Positions 36,625 through 44,854 of a stretch of DNA of 64,000 nt are shown here, one piece after another (position 1 is the first letter of the stretch; every line of letters starts with the position of its first letter). The notes under the pieces were generated by a model. It made no database searches. It worked only from the letters and a program-made list of their open reading frames with translations, and was not told the DNA's origin. The translations under genes were made by a program, and so were the position numbers. The stretch covers positions 62,001 through 126,000 of the forward strand of contig CAWBCI010000020.1 in NCBI GenBank assembly GCA_963787195.1, written 5' to 3'. Source of the DNA: CAWBCI01 sp963787195 (GTDB lineage: Bacteria > Bacteroidota > Bacteroidia > Bacteroidales > JAGOPY01).

Positions 36625-37530
36625 TTATAAGATGATTATTCCGATGATGCTGAGTGCCAGCGGCAGTTTCAGGAACCAGGGTATGCTCTGGTCGATGCGG
36701 AAACGAGGGAAAACCAGTCCCACGAACACCGGCCAGAAGAAGATTAAGAAGGCTTTTATGAATAGTACTATCCAGTTGGTGGCCCCCCCGAAGAAGAGGT
36801 TGACCATGAGGATGGATTCACTTACATAAAGTATGGCCCTGTTAGTCTGTAAAAGTCCCAGGTAAGTTCCGTGGTATTCGGTGGGAGGCCCTATTGGGAT
36901 CTCCTGCGGGGCCTGTACCACGTTAAAAGGGGCTGCCCCCATCATACCCAGGAAAGCCAGCATGGCCGCTATCCCGGCAAAGGGATTGGTCATGATGTTC
37001 CAGTGCATGATCCCGCCCTGTTGTCCGGCAACAATGTCTGTCAAAGAAAATGAATGATGCTGAACGGCAATGGCAATAACTGCCAGGGTAAAGGGAACCT
37101 CTACAGTGGTAAACTGAGACAGACCGCGGCTGATGCCGATGAAAGAGTAGGGGTGTCCGCCTTCGCTGGCGCCCAGGGCCATTCCCAGCATTCCGAAGAA
37201 CATGAAGTACATGATCAGGATCACATCCCCTGAAAAGGAGTAATTGCTCCAGTAATAGCTCCCGTAGATCAGCGGCATGAACATGAAGATGCCGACCCCG
37301 CCTGCGACACGGAAAACCGGGCCCAGGTAGAACATCACCCCATGGGTGATCTGGCTGCGCATGGAGTAATTCTTGATCAGGTCTATATATGGCTGATAAA
37401 TGGGCATGCCGATACGTTTGCCTATGCGCGCCGTGATGCGGCGGATCAGCCCGTACTGCAGCAGGCCGTAATTCAGCACTATGAATAGTCCCAGGAGGGA
37501 GAACAACAGTTTTATCCAATCGATACTCAT
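36625..37530 (-). CDS. NuoH/MbxM-like membrane subunit
   Basis: The 301 residues have about eight membrane segments and the ND1/NuoH hallmarks LIRRITARIGKRIGMPIYQPYIDLIK at ~30-55 (the usual GPN box is altered) and AAPFNVVQAPQEIPIGPPTEYHG. It overlaps the antiporter subunit gene upstream by 4 bp. In Mbx/Mbh/complex I it forms the heel of the membrane arm where redox chemistry is coupled to ion movement. Assignment to the Mbx branch comes from the operon order. Confidence 0.88.
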   Translation of the reverse strand: MSIDWIKLLFSLLGLFIVLNYGLLQYGLIRRITARIGKRIGMPIYQPYIDLIKNYSMRSQITHGVMFYLGPVFRVAGGVGIFMFMPLIYGSYYWSNYSFSGDVILIMYFMFFGMLGMALGASEGGHPYSFIGISRGLSQFTTVEVPFTLAVIAIAVQHHSFSLTDIVAGQQGGIMHWNIMTNPFAGIAAMLAFLGMMGAAPFNVVQAPQEIPIGPPTEYHGTYLGLLQTNRAILYVSESILMVNLFFGGATNWIVLFIKAFLIFFWPVFVGLVFPRFRIDQSIPWFLKLPLALSIIGIIIL

Positions 37531-39074
37531 AATAATTTTCCTCCGCTGATTAAGAGATACAGAACGAATGCATAAAGTAGCAGGTGCAGTGCGTAGGTCT
37601 GCCCGTTGCCGGTATACCAGGTACGCATTTTGTCGGCTATGGCCTCAGCCCATTCCGAAACGCCGTTCCAGAAACGTGTGGCCAGGGGCTTTACCAGGAA
37701 GCCCAGGGCTTTATTATAGCCTGCGAACATATTGTAGGAGACATGCGTTGTCTCGGGCCTGAAAGGCCTTTCGGCCGCGAAGACTATATTGAATTGTTTT
37801 ACTTTCTGGGCCTTGCGGCTGTGGTACATTAGCCAGCCCAATATCACCGCAAACATCACCACCACCACGCTCATAACGCTAAAAGCGTTCCAGTATCCGA
37901 AGGAAGTGAAAGCCAGCTTTCCGTCCCATTGCAGACCTTCTCCGGCAATACCAGCCGGAATGATTGTAGCGAGGGGTTTTAGCAGCACCTGCGGCGCTAC
38001 CGAAAGGACCATGATAGCGATCATGAAAATGACTTGCGGCAGCATATAGGCAAAGGGGGCTTCTTTTACCCTGCGGTGATTATCTTTCAGCTGCCCCAGG
38101 AAGACCGATGCAATGAGTTTATAAAGGTAAAGGAAGGCCACTATACCGGAGAAGAACACCATGGTACCTTGTATGTACCAACCCTTCATGACCACGGCAT
38201 TGTAGAACATCCATTTGCCGGCGAAACCGGCAAGGGGAGGCATACCTGCCACGGTGATGATGCCTATCAGCACCACGATGAAGGAAAGTGGCATGCTTTT
38301 GATCAGTCCGCCCATCTCATACATATTCCTCGTTTTGGTCCGGTAAATAACCCCGGCTGCCGACATGAACAGCATGGTCTTGTAAATAAAGTGCAATACC
38401 ATATAGTAAAGTGCGATCAGAAGGCCCAGCTTTGAGTTCATGGCCAGGGCAAAGATGATATATCCCATAGCTCCTACACTGGAGTAGGCAATAAGCCTTT
38501 TCATATCTTCTTCATAAATGGCCAGCATATTACCTCCGATGGCAGTGATGGCCCCTATCCAGCCCATAAAGGTGTAAATGTCATAACCAAAAAGTTGTTG
38601 CGGACCGAAGGAGGTCACCAGCCAGAAGAGCCCGAGTATACCCGCATTAATGAGCACCCCCGAAACCAGCGGTGTAGCGTCATCTTCGGCTTCGCTATAT
38701 GCACCCGGCAACCAGATATGCAGTCCGATAGCTGCCATTTTCAGCATAAATGCCAGTGCAAAAAGTATGAATACCAGTCCGGCTCCCGGGACCACTCCGC
38801 CCAGGCTGCCGAAAAACTGTCCGCCGGCGTGCTGAGCTAACATTCCAAAAGCGGCTAACATCAGGTAAGCGCCGCCGGCCGAGAAGAGCATATACCGTAA
38901 TGCAGCGGGTTCGGCTTTTTTACCGCGGAGTATCAGTACATAACTTCCTAATGCCATCAATTCCCATCCCATAAAGAAGGTCAGGTTATCGCCCGGCCTC
39001 ACGAGCATTGTCAGACCGAAGATTGTCATGGCGGCAAAGGGATAGAAACCGGCCCTTATACCCTTTCTGCACAA
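37527..39074 (-). CDS. Second Mrp/ND5-type antiporter subunit (MbxH'-like), N-terminus incomplete
   Basis: The 515 residues as written start at a TTG. They carry the antiporter motifs MGWELMALGSYVLIL (key Glu), FMLKMAAIGLHIWLPGAYSEAEDDATPLVSG (Lys and the helix-7/8 His region), YSSVGAMGYIIFALAM and AGMPPLAGFAGKWMF. The first three expected membrane helices are missing here but are found at the C-terminus of the upstream protein, in the frame that overlaps this one by 89 bp. Removing one base near 39059 would join both into a single ~1070-residue chain. The C-terminal extension (~430-515) has an amphipathic stretch and one more helix. Confidence 0.8.
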   Translation of the reverse strand: MCRKGIRAGFYPFAAMTIFGLTMLVRPGDNLTFFMGWELMALGSYVLILRGKKAEPAALRYMLFSAGGAYLMLAAFGMLAQHAGGQFFGSLGGVVPGAGLVFILFALAFMLKMAAIGLHIWLPGAYSEAEDDATPLVSGVLINAGILGLFWLVTSFGPQQLFGYDIYTFMGWIGAITAIGGNMLAIYEEDMKRLIAYSSVGAMGYIIFALAMNSKLGLLIALYYMVLHFIYKTMLFMSAAGVIYRTKTRNMYEMGGLIKSMPLSFIVVLIGIITVAGMPPLAGFAGKWMFYNAVVMKGWYIQGTMVFFSGIVAFLYLYKLIASVFLGQLKDNHRRVKEAPFAYMLPQVIFMIAIMVLSVAPQVLLKPLATIIPAGIAGEGLQWDGKLAFTSFGYWNAFSVMSVVVVMFAVILGWLMYHSRKAQKVKQFNIVFAAERPFRPETTHVSYNMFAGYNKALGFLVKPLATRFWNGVSEWAEAIADKMRTWYTGNGQTYALHLLLYAFVLYLLISGGKLL

Positions 39075-40662
39075 AGCCGGGGATCAGCGTCAGTATTCCT
39101 CCCACAAGGAAAACACCCATAAACAAAAGCTGCATAAGGTCGCCGCTGATCTCGGGATAGATGAGATATCCGTATGCTGCGAGTGAGATGATGAGTAATG
39201 TGTTTTTCGCAAATGCTGGCAGGAAGTCAATGACGAAGAATACAGCTATGACCGCCAGCGGCAGAAGTACGAAAAGCGGATCGAAACCGAGGTAGTCCGT
39301 AAAGTATGCCGAAGAGATCAGCAGGCTGGCACCGAACAGCCAGACAGGTAGTTCCTTAAACCAGACCATTTCAGTTTCGGCGCTTTCATCCCTTTCAGCA
39401 TGAAATACTTTTCCTAACCATTTAAACAGGAAGCTGATTTCAAAAATGCTTCCCAGCAGTATCAGTATGATCCAGCTCCATGCATTACTCTGGGCAAGTA
39501 GCATGATCATATGCCATTTGGCGAAGAAAGAGGGGAAGGGCGGAAGTCCTGCCATGGCGGCTATGAAGACTCCGAAGAAAAAGAAAAGTATGGGTTTACT
39601 TCTGAGCATGGCCCATTTGTCTTTATCATCACTGTTCACCATGCCCTGCAGCCAGAAAAGTCCGGCCTTGGCGAAGAAGTTGGTGAGCAGGAAGCCTAAT
39701 ATGATGAACCAGAAGCTATTTCCGAAGTATCCTGCCATAGGCACTACTGCCAGCATAAGTCCGCCCTGGGCCACAGAAGAGTAACCCAGCATGCGCCTTA
39801 CATTTTCCTGACGTGTTGCAAGGTAGTTAGAAGCCGCGAAGGTGATCAGCCCGACGAGACCAATCACAGGTTGCCAGCTTTCCGGAACCAGAGGCATGAT
39901 CTTATAGATAGCGAAAAGTACCGCAGGGGCTGTTGCCACAGAAAGTGCGGCCCCGACAGCAGGATGAGCTGATTGATACATGTCCAGCGCCCATCCGTTG
40001 GCTGGGAAAGGCTTGCTTTCGAGAAGCAGGGCGGTTATGACCAGGAAAACCGCTACCGTGCCCCCTTTGATGGCCGCCAGGTTTCCCATGAAATCGATGT
40101 TGAGGTTACTGATATAGGAATAAGCGAAGATGATACCCAGCAGCAATAAACCTGAGATCACCGAAGAGGCCATCAGATACTTGAATCCGGCCGAGATAGA
40201 ATTTCTGTCCTGTATCAGTATCATCAGCCCTGCTGTGGCTATGGAGGTGATCTCCATAAAGACGAAGAGGTTGAACAGGTCGCGGGTCATCACTACCACA
40301 TTCAAACCTAATATGAATACGATGAAGATTGACAGGATATGCTTTCCTGATTTCTTCAATACATCAAACAAATAAATTACTGATACAAGACCGAAAAGGT
40401 TTATCATAGTAGTCAGCACGGCCTCTTCCAGTCCCATGCGCAGGTTAATGGCGAAGGGAGGCTTGAAGCCGGCGGTGTACACATCCGTAGGTTGCAGTGA
40501 TCCGGTCAGTAGGCCTGTCAGCCAGGAGCCGGAGATAAAGGTCATGGCGCCTATGGCTATCAGCAATATATAGACCATGGCGTTTTGCTGGCGTTTGGTT
40601 CCCATTCCGAGCAGGAAGGCCGTGATCAGTGCGACGGAGACTATATGAACAGGACTTACCAT
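38986..40662 (-). CDS. First Mrp/MnhD-type antiporter subunit (MbxH-like), possibly fused to the next subunit
   Basis: The 558 residues have ~14 membrane segments of the MrpD/NuoN-M-L family: FNLFVFMEITSIATAGLMILI (key Glu), LLESKPFPANGWALDMYQSAHPAVGAALS, YSSVAQGGLMLAVVPM and AGLPPFPSFFAKWHM. After the normal C-terminus (~460) come three extra helices up to LIPGFVQKG, then a 24-residue tail unlike a membrane protein (LCRHDNLRSDNAREAGR), typical of a frame lost to an indel. It overlaps the mnhC-like gene by 7 bp. Confidence 0.85.
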   Translation of the reverse strand: MVSPVHIVSVALITAFLLGMGTKRQQNAMVYILLIAIGAMTFISGSWLTGLLTGSLQPTDVYTAGFKPPFAINLRMGLEEAVLTTMINLFGLVSVIYLFDVLKKSGKHILSIFIVFILGLNVVVMTRDLFNLFVFMEITSIATAGLMILIQDRNSISAGFKYLMASSVISGLLLLGIIFAYSYISNLNIDFMGNLAAIKGGTVAVFLVITALLLESKPFPANGWALDMYQSAHPAVGAALSVATAPAVLFAIYKIMPLVPESWQPVIGLVGLITFAASNYLATRQENVRRMLGYSSVAQGGLMLAVVPMAGYFGNSFWFIILGFLLTNFFAKAGLFWLQGMVNSDDKDKWAMLRSKPILFFFFGVFIAAMAGLPPFPSFFAKWHMIMLLAQSNAWSWIILILLGSIFEISFLFKWLGKVFHAERDESAETEMVWFKELPVWLFGASLLISSAYFTDYLGFDPLFVLLPLAVIAVFFVIDFLPAFAKNTLLIISLAAYGYLIYPEISGDLMQLLFMGVFLVGGILTLIPGFVQKGYKGRFLSLCRHDNLRSDNAREAGR

Positions 40663-41027
40663 TTTGTTTCTTTAAAATCGTTAATATCCAGTGATTGACG
40701 GCTCTTGAACATTTTCAGCGCATAGGTGAGCATCACCCCGGTAACCCCGACGCCGATGACGATGGAGGTCAGTACCAGGGCCTGCGGTATGGGGTCCACA
40801 AATTTCTCCGAGAGATGGTGTATACCCGTAGTGCTGTCGATGATAGGGGCCACGCGGCCTTTCATGTATGACAGGGCCACGATCACCAGGTTGAGGCCCC
40901 CGTCGAAGAGGGTGAAGGCCACGATGATGCGCAGTATGTTCTTGCTGGTAAGGGCCCCGTAAAGACCTATGAGCATTAGCAGGAAACCCGTAGCAAGACC
41001 GATATTCTGAAGACTTAGATATTCCAT
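40656..41027 (-). CDS. MnhC/MbxG-like subunit (NuoK family)
   Basis: The 123 residues have three membrane segments and the NuoK/MrpC pattern: GLYGALTSKNILRIIVAFTLFDGGLNLVIVAL with the key acidic residue in the second helix, and DPIPQALVLTSIVIGVGVTGVMLTYAL in the third. Its ATG overlaps the stop of the mnhB-like gene by one base (TAATG, 41025-41029) and its end overlaps the antiporter gene by 7 bp. It takes part in the ion channel of the Mrp module. Confidence 0.9.
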   Translation of the reverse strand: MEYLSLQNIGLATGFLLMLIGLYGALTSKNILRIIVAFTLFDGGLNLVIVALSYMKGRVAPIIDSTTGIHHLSEKFVDPIPQALVLTSIVIGVGVTGVMLTYALKMFKSRQSLDINDFKETKW

Positions 41028-41726
41028 TATGCTTCGTTTTGAACTTCTTTAAGATGATGCAGTATATTCGACAGTTCAGCCCCGACTTTCAGCCCGATAA
41101 AACTGTAAATGATGGGTATGACGCCGGCGCTGAAAAGTTTACCCAGATCTCCCAGGGGCAGTATGTGGTTATTCAGGAAACCCAGACCTAGCAAGGCCCC
41201 TAAAATGCCTATAATGACATAGCTGGTACCCGAGACGCTCTCGATAGCATTCAGCAGTCCGTGGCGGAAGTCACGCTCGCGGGTTGGCCATCAGCAGCAG
41301 CAGGAATCCCGTGGCTATGATGGCGCCACCCTGGAAACCCCCTCCGGGGGTGAGGTGCCCATTGGCAAAGACATAAACCCCAAATAGTACGATCAATGGG
41401 AAGAGCAGCTTCTGCGCCGTAGTTAGTATCACCGAAGCCGGCCTGGGGTGATGTTCCTTATTAGGTTCATGCCCGGTCTTCAGGAACATTGCGATGAGCG
41501 ATGCGGCCACGAAGAGTATGGTGACTTCCCCCAGTGTGTCGAAACCGCGGTAAGTGACTACCACGGCAGTCACCACGTTGGCGGCCCCCACTTCAGTTGG
41601 GGTATTGTCGGCGTAATAGGCCGGCAGTTCGGGAAGCTGTTTGTTCTCCTGGTGGGTGAACAGGTAGCTCCCCAGCAGCAGTCCGAAAGCCGCCAGTATA
41701 GCGATGATGAACATATTCTTATACAT
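41027..41726 (-). CDS. MnhB/MbxE-F-like subunit, one frameshift
   Basis: From 41726 the frame encodes an MbhE-like helix pair (NMFIIAILAAFGLLLGSYLF ... RGFDTLGEVTILFVAASLIAMFL) and the start of the MnhB domain (FPLIVLFGVYVFANGHLTPGGGFQGGAI). It ends early in MANPRA at 41271. One base fewer near 41279-41283 gives MANPERDFRHGLLNAIESVS followed by GTSYVIIGILGALLGLGFLN and a stop at 41027, which completes the MnhB fold (~232 residues) and meets the mnhC start in TAATG. So the gene is most likely one fused E-F subunit with a single indel. Confidence 0.82.
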
Positions 41727-41994
41727 CTGACCTCCTGATTTTATTCAGTACATAAAAGAAGATGATAGTGGTGAGCCCGCTACCGATTGCTGCTTCAGTC
41801 ATGGCCACGTCGGGTGCGGCCAGCAGCAGATACAGTATAGATGCGATAAGGCTCACGATGCCCGAAGCCAGAACGGCAGCCCTTACCCTTTTGGCTGTCA
41901 GGGCCGCGATAGCCATGCCCACCATGACCAGCCCCAGTACGATTGCTAAGATTATTCCTACCATATTACTTTTCCTCCTTGTTTTCTTCGGCAT
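41719..41994 (-). CDS. MbxD-like subunit (DUF4040, NuoJ-like)
   Basis: The 91 residues have three membrane segments. SGIVSLIASILYLLLAAPDVAMTEAAIGSGLTTIIFFY is the DUF4040 signature found at the end of MrpA and as MbhD/MbxD. The Asp/Glu in APDVAMTEAAIG are the conserved acidic residues. It overlaps mnhG by 28 bp and mnhB by 8 bp. Having it as a free-standing gene, and not as part of a large MrpA, is characteristic of Mbh/Mbx operons. Confidence 0.88.
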   Translation of the reverse strand: MPKKTRRKSNMVGIILAIVLGLVMVGMAIAALTAKRVRAAVLASGIVSLIASILYLLLAAPDVAMTEAAIGSGLTTIIFFYVLNKIRRSDV

Positions 41995-42313
41995 TAGCCT
42001 CCTGCAGTTTGTCGATGACCGTCTTGTCCGACAGTGGGATGCCTATATGATGCGCCGCCCTGGCCAGGGTATGCGACGATACCGGGTTGGTCATCATCAC
42101 GAAGGATATCAGTATGAAAGCCTTGCCGGCCCAGGCCGGGTTGATGATGGCCAGGCCTGCTATCGACAGTATGGTCCCCAGGGTGCTGGCCTTGGTGCCG
42201 GTTTGCAGGCGGTTGTAAAGGTCGGGCATGCGCACTATGCCCAGGGCCCCCAGGAAAATGAAGATGGCCCCTATCAGGGTCACTATGCTTCCGATTAACA
42301 TTCGTATTTCCAT
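41966..42313 (-). CDS. MnhG/MbxC-like subunit
   Basis: The 115 residues have three membrane helices and the MrpG signature FLGALGIVRMPDLYNRLQTGTKASTLGTILSIAGL (Asp/Arg in the loop after helix 1), with a charged tail ending EANAEENKEEK. It lies 1 bp after mnhF and overlaps the DUF4040 gene by 28 bp. It is part of the Mrp sodium/proton antiporter module. Confidence 0.9.
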   Translation of the reverse strand: MEIRMLIGSIVTLIGAIFIFLGALGIVRMPDLYNRLQTGTKASTLGTILSIAGLAIINPAWAGKAFILISFVMMTNPVSSHTLARAAHHIGIPLSDKTVIDKLQEANAEENKEEK

Positions 42314-42314
42314 A

Positions 42315-42575
42315 TTACAGTCCTTTCTCCAGGAAACGGGCTATGACGATCACCCCGGTGAAGCTCAGAAGGCCATACACCAGCGCGACGTCGAGATAAA
42401 TAATCCGGTTGTTGAAAAAAGCGATCAGCGCAATCAGCGCGATCGAGGTTACCGTCATCACATCAAAGGACATGATGCGGTCGGCCGAACTTGGGCCTTT
42501 CACAAAGCGCCAGAGGGCCGTAAGCATTCCCATCAGTATGAGTCCGCCTGCTATATAAAGAATGATCTCAACCAT
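42315..42575 (-). CDS. MnhF/MbxB-like subunit
   Basis: The 86 residues have three membrane segments with the MrpF signature RFVKGPSSADRIMSFDVMTVTSIALIALIAFF, containing the Arg/Asp pair of helix 2. It overlaps mnhE by 8 bp and precedes mnhG by 1 bp. It is a small membrane subunit of the Mrp module. Confidence 0.9.
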   Translation of the reverse strand: MVEIILYIAGGLILMGMLTALWRFVKGPSSADRIMSFDVMTVTSIALIALIAFFNNRIIYLDVALVYGLLSFTGVIVIARFLEKGL

Positions 42576-43062
42576 ACATTACCTCCAGGTATTTTTCAAA
42601 TTTCGAAACGATAGAACGGGTTGCCTCCTCAATGTCGGTGCTGCTCACGTCTATCCAGTGAATGAACATGCGGTCATCACGGATATCCACGGTAAGGGTA
42701 CCGGGTGTGAGGGTGATAGCGTTGGCCAGGAGCATTTTGCCGATGTTGGATTTAAGTTGCGTCTTTACCTCTACTATGCCCGGATTGATGGGCAGGGCAG
42801 GATTCAGCACCCGCAGGGCCACGTCGATATTGGATTTCAATAGCTCCCACCAGAACACTCCCACGAAAGCGATGGCGTAAGCGAAGCTCTTCGGCGTGAG
42901 GCGCACGTTCTGCAGTACCGTGCATGAGCTGCAGAGCAGCAGCCCGATCAGCAGGGAGATGATGGCCCCCGTGATGAGCACATCCGCATCCACAGACCAG
43001 TTCAGGGCCAGCCAGGTGAGGTAGGACAACACGAAGATCAGTGTTACATTTTTCAGGTTCAT
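42568..43062 (-). CDS. MnhE/MbxA-like subunit
   Basis: The 164 residues have two or three N-terminal membrane helices and the MrpE features FAYAIAFVGVFWWELLKSNIDVALRVLNP, then LKSNIGKMLLANAITLTPGTLTVDI, the soluble tail being typical. It is the first gene of the operon; its ATG is 22 bp downstream of a TAnnTTTG box. In Mrp and Mbx operons with this order (E, F, G, DUF4040, B, C, D) it is also first. Confidence 0.9.
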   Translation of the reverse strand: MNLKNVTLIFVLSYLTWLALNWSVDADVLITGAIISLLIGLLLCSSCTVLQNVRLTPKSFAYAIAFVGVFWWELLKSNIDVALRVLNPALPINPGIVEVKTQLKSNIGKMLLANAITLTPGTLTVDIRDDRMFIHWIDVSSTDIEEATRSIVSKFEKYLEVMYG

Positions 43063-43084
43063 GCCTTGAATATTAAATTCATGA

Positions 43085-43092
43085 CAAAATTA
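43085..43092 (-). promoter_or_regulatory. Candidate -7 box of the mbx-like operon promoter
   Basis: On the minus strand TAATTTTG fits TAnnTTTG. It lies 22 bp before the mnhE ATG, which predicts a very short leader. There is no clear TTTG at the usual ~19-nt spacing upstream. The divergent regulator gene has the same box sequence. Confidence 0.4.
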
Positions 43093-43254
43093 TATACACT
43101 GAACCTGAAATCGGAGCCATGGCTATAGAGATGGGTTTACTCCGGAATGAAAGTATGTGGAATTAAAAATAGACGTAGCGCAATAAAAAAGTTGACGTGA
43201 CCTCAGCCCCCCCCTCCTCATCCCGGCTAAAGCGGAATGTCGAGCAGTATTCTC

Positions 43255-43301
43255 AACCGACGGGTTAACCCGTCGGTTATGATTTCGAATTCCCGTCGGT
43301 T
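43255..43301. repeat. 24-bp perfect palindrome plus a third half-copy
   Basis: AACCGACGGGTTAACCCGTCGGTT (43255-43278, a perfect inverted repeat) is followed 13 bp later by another CCCGTCGGTT (43292-43301). It sits midway in the 466-bp space between the divergent mnhE and crp-like genes. It could be an operator, or one more REP-type hairpin; a GTCATCCCGGCGCAGGCCGG repeat lies at 43391-43410 nearby. Confidence 0.7.
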
Positions 43302-43492
43302 CTGATAAAGATACAGGTTAGTTTCCTGTGAGATGGTCCGTCAATAGCCGGACAGATCCACTCCGATTTTTTATGAACTATTTATAGCCCGTCATCCCGG
43401 CGCAGGCCGGAATCTGTAAGCGATGTGCAGTTCCCCTTTTTTATGCAATGCAATTACCTTATTAAATATGTCCCCACCTTACCAAAATGAAC

Positions 43493-43500
43493 TAATTTTG
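43493..43500 (+). promoter_or_regulatory. Candidate -7 box of the crp-like gene promoter
   Basis: TAATTTTG lies 28 bp upstream of the ATG at 43529. It matches TAnnTTTG and is identical to the box before the divergent mnhE gene. The -33 element is not obvious. Confidence 0.4.
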
Positions 43501-43528
43501 TACCCTGAATTTGAATGAAAGATTAACG

Positions 43529-44218
43529 ATGTTTGATAATAAGAAAAGTTGCCCTATATGCGAAGCCAAGGCGGGATGTTTCCGCAAGCTCAGTCCATTG
43601 GAGCTTGAGGTAGCTGACTCCAGGCGGGTGGAACTGCGTTACCGCAAGGGCGAGAACATTGCAAAGCAGGGATCCTTTGTTACCCATATCCTCTATCTGC
43701 AGAAGGGACTGGTGAAGCTGTATATGGAAGTGGAAGGGGACAATGATATGATACTGAATATATTCACCAAAGGCGGCATGATAGGTCTGCCCAACCTGTT
43801 CACCAACGCCCCCTTGCAGTATTCGGTGTCGGCCATAGAAGATTCGGTCATATGCGCCATCGACAAGAAAGTGATGGAAGACCTGGTGAAGAACAACGGC
43901 GACTTTGCCCAAAGCATAGTCGAGAGCATTAACCAATGCACCTTATATCATTACAGGAGACTTATCACCGCCTCCCAGAAGCAGCTTAACGGCCGCATGG
44001 CCGACGCCCTGCTACACCTTTCCGACGATGTTTACCACAGTGAAGATTTCAGCATGGCCCTATCTCGCAAGGAGCTGGCCGAATTAGCCGGAATGAGTAT
44101 GATGAGCGCCGTAAGGGTCATAAAGGACCTGGAACAAAACGGCATCATAGCTGAAAGTAACGGCAGAATTTTGATTTCTGATCGGAATAAGCTGGAGCAG
44201 ATCAGTCGGTATGGGTGA
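43529..44218 (+). CDS. Crp/Fnr-family transcriptional regulator
   Basis: About 229 residues from the ATG at 43529; a TTG six codons earlier is possible but less likely. The N-terminus has CPICEAKAGCF, a cysteine cluster placed as in FNR-type oxygen sensors. It is followed by a cNMP-binding beta-roll (GENIAKQGSFVTHILYLQKGLVKLY) and a winged helix-turn-helix with SRKELAELAGMSMMSAVRVIKDLEQNGII. It is divergent from the mbx-like operon, which suggests it controls that operon, perhaps by redox state. Only three Cys are visible at the N-terminus, so an Fe-S cluster would need a further ligand. Confidence 0.85.
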   Translation: MFDNKKSCPICEAKAGCFRKLSPLELEVADSRRVELRYRKGENIAKQGSFVTHILYLQKGLVKLYMEVEGDNDMILNIFTKGGMIGLPNLFTNAPLQYSVSAIEDSVICAIDKKVMEDLVKNNGDFAQSIVESINQCTLYHYRRLITASQKQLNGRMADALLHLSDDVYHSEDFSMALSRKELAELAGMSMMSAVRVIKDLEQNGIIAESNGRILISDRNKLEQISRYG

Positions 44219-44618
44219 TTCCTTGTTTGATTTCTCTAAGTTAAAGTAGATTCTGAGTTTGTGATTAAATGTTATTTTTTCATATTAATACCATCCGCCA
44301 AGAAGCGGCAATAATGAGAAATATCACGGGTTGTCTTATATGCCATCTTACACTACTGTCCATTTAAATTAATCATAGATTCTGTAGGCCGAAATATTGA
44401 TAAATTCCCCACATTAACATGCTTTTGTATCATATCAGTTATTTGCTGGTGTTTCGTGCATTATTGAATTTATAAAATTTCTTATCATTTTAATTCCTTG
44501 TTTTAGGCTGATTCAAATCTTCCCGCTTAAAAAATTGCTCTCAAGATATATCTTTCTAAAGTAATAAAGAATCAATATGTTAATAAATATTATTGGTAAT
44601 CAGCATTGTGATGTAAAA
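44219..44618. other. Intergenic stretch with no gene seen
   Basis: About 400 bp, AT-rich, between the convergent crp-like gene and a small hypothetical gene. I see no strong terminator hairpin or reading frame. Confidence 0.5.
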
Positions 44619-44831
44619 TTATCTCACTGCTATTGCAATAAAATTCTCATTATAATTGCCTAATGTTTCACTAAAGTTCCAAGTCAAAGTATCATGGTTA
44701 ATTTCCAAAATTTTTCCTTCACCCTCAACAAGCCATTCATAATTTGGATTCTGACTAGGTATATCTATTTTATTAGATAATACTATTCCATAGCATGAAG
44801 TGTCAAATCCAAATGCGCCAAAATTTTTCAT
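44619..44831 (-). CDS. Small hypothetical protein
   Basis: A 70-residue frame with no signal peptide and no family I recognise. It contains CYGIVLSNKIDIPSQNPNYEWLVEGEGKI and LTWNFSETLGN. It sits 23 bp downstream of the lipoprotein gene at 44855 and has similar AT-rich composition. It may be real, or the remnant of a longer secreted domain. Confidence 0.4.
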   Translation of the reverse strand: MKNFGAFGFDTSCYGIVLSNKIDIPSQNPNYEWLVEGEGKILEINHDTLTWNFSETLGNYNENFIAIAVR

Positions 44832-44854
44832 AATTTGGTTTTATTAAAAGATAT

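Noticed and set aside
38986..41290. Programmed ribosomal frameshifting in the mbx-like operon
   Set aside because: No slippery heptamer with a downstream structure was evident at either site, and similar indels occur in unrelated genes, so error or mutation is simpler.
34227..43062. Membrane-bound [NiFe] hydrogenase (Mbh)
   Set aside because: The large subunit has single Cys at both positions where CxxC pairs are needed, and no maturation genes are seen; the presence of two antiporter subunits fits mbx better.
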